Of a stretch of DNA of 64,000 bases, positions 63,445 to 64,000 are shown one piece after another. This DNA comes from Roseococcus pinisoli. Lineage in GTDB: Bacteria > Pseudomonadota > Alphaproteobacteria > Acetobacterales > Acetobacteraceae. The notes below the pieces were generated by a model. The model saw nothing but the letters and a program-made list of their open reading frames with translations. It searched no databases and was not told the origin of the DNA. Each line of letters opens with the position of its first letter. Position 1 is the stretch's first letter. Position numbers and translations under genes: made by a program. The stretch covers positions 186,001 to 250,000 of the forward strand of contig NZ_JAHCDA010000005.1 of the NCBI RefSeq assembly GCF_018413645.1, read 5' to 3'.

Positions 63445-64000
63445 GCGCTGCCTGCGGGCCCTGGCCGATACGCTGACGATGGTGGGCGTCTCCTGCCTCA
63501 TCGTCTTCGCGGCGGGGCTGGTGCTGGGGGTGACGCTGGTCACGACGGAGCGCGGCGGGCTCTTCCCGCTGCCGGCGTTCAACCGCCTGCTGGGCCTGGT
63601 CATCAACGGCTTCCGCGCAGTGCCCTTCATCATCCTGCTGGTGGTGCTGCTGCCCTTCACCCGCTTCGTGGTGGGCACCACGATCGGCGTCTGGGGCGCG
63701 GTCGTGCCGCTTTCCATCAGCCTGATCCCCTTCTTCGCCCGCATCACCGAGGTCAGCCTGCGCGAGGTCGATCACGGGCTGGTCGAGGCCGCACAGGCGA
63801 TGGGCTGCCGGCGCCGCCACCTCATCTGGCACGTGCTGCTGCCGGAGGCGCTGCCGGGGCTGATCGGCGGGGCGACCATCGCCACCGTCGCCCTGATCGG
63901 CGCCTCCGCCATGGCCGGCGCGGTGGGCGCCGGCGGCCTGGGCGACCTCGCCATCCGCTATGGCTACGAGCGCTACGAGACCACCGTGATGGCCTATGTG
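63425..64000 (+). CDS. metI: Methionine-type ABC importer permease MetI (partial, 3' end outside window)
   Basis: The first 192 residues of an inner-membrane permease. Membrane helices include [20 protein letters not shown] and [17 protein letters not shown]. The EAA loop that contacts the ATPase is [25 protein letters not shown]. This matches MetI. The start ATG 63425 lies within the end of metN, so the two are coupled. The reading frame is still open at the window edge. Confidence 0.92.
   Translation, partial: MSPLLIERCLRALADTLTMVGVSCLIVFAAGLVLGVTLVTTERGGLFPLPAFNRLLGLVINGFRAVPFIILLVVLLPFTRFVVGTTIGVWGAVVPLSISLIPFFARITEVSLREVDHGLVEAAQAMGCRRRHLIWHVLLPEALPGLIGGATIATVALIGASAMAGAVGAGGLGDLAIRYGYERYETTVMAYV

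Overview
The window is high-GC bacterial chromosome with alphaproteobacterial gene order. The run murB-ddl-ftsQ-ftsA-ftsZ-lpxC-bamD-recN-ligA, a fused BcsA-BcsB cellulose synthase of the kind known from Komagataeibacter, and several stand-alone Bug/TctC-type solute receptors together point to Acetobacteraceae, most likely a Roseomonas-like genus. This placement is inferred from gene content and style; no 16S gene is present.

Layout. 1-11.1 kb is the division and cell-wall cluster, all on the plus strand: the tail of murB, ddl, ftsQ, ftsA, ftsZ, lpxC, bamD, recN and ligA. 11.1-16.9 kb holds general metabolism: a CreA-like protein, Ohr, an Xaa-Pro aminopeptidase, a DUF1127 protein, an MFS transporter and MoaA. 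17.3-18.75 kb is a CRISPR array of 22 repeats with a type I-C-like repeat and no cas gene in the window. 19.0-20.6 kb is a nitrilase-family hydrolase and NAD kinase. 20.6-31.7 kb is a minus-strand cellulose or exopolysaccharide locus: an accessory protein with a duplicated motif, BcsQ, a BcsA-BcsB fusion, BcsC and a UDP-GlcNAc 2-epimerase. 31.9-40.4 kb holds an AlkP-superfamily phosphodiesterase, two alpha/beta hydrolases, an OmpR-type two-component system, a DegP/HtrA protease and a phosphotransferase. 40.5-44.0 kb holds a DEAD-box RNA helicase and an ABC-F ATPase.

44-61 kb is catabolic and accessory in character: HyuA and HyuB with a Bug receptor, a Tyr/Gly-rich lipoprotein, a GST, a hotdog thioesterase, a GAF protein with a Bug receptor and a gamma-glutamyltransferase, TetR and DUF72 genes, a PEP-mutase-family enzyme with a Bug receptor, an AraC regulator divergent from a TauD-type dioxygenase, and a sulfurtransferase. 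61.5-64 kb is a MetQ-MetN-MetI methionine-type ABC importer that runs off the right edge.

The most unusual items are the cellulose locus (fused BcsAB, new-looking accessory protein, no bcsZ or bcsD here), the orphan CRISPR array with a decaying trailer end, the repeat-rich ftsZ-lpxC leader with a hairpin directly in front of the lpxC start codon, and a palindromic operator-promoter between the AraC and TauD genes. No tRNA, rRNA, insertion sequence or prophage was recognised.
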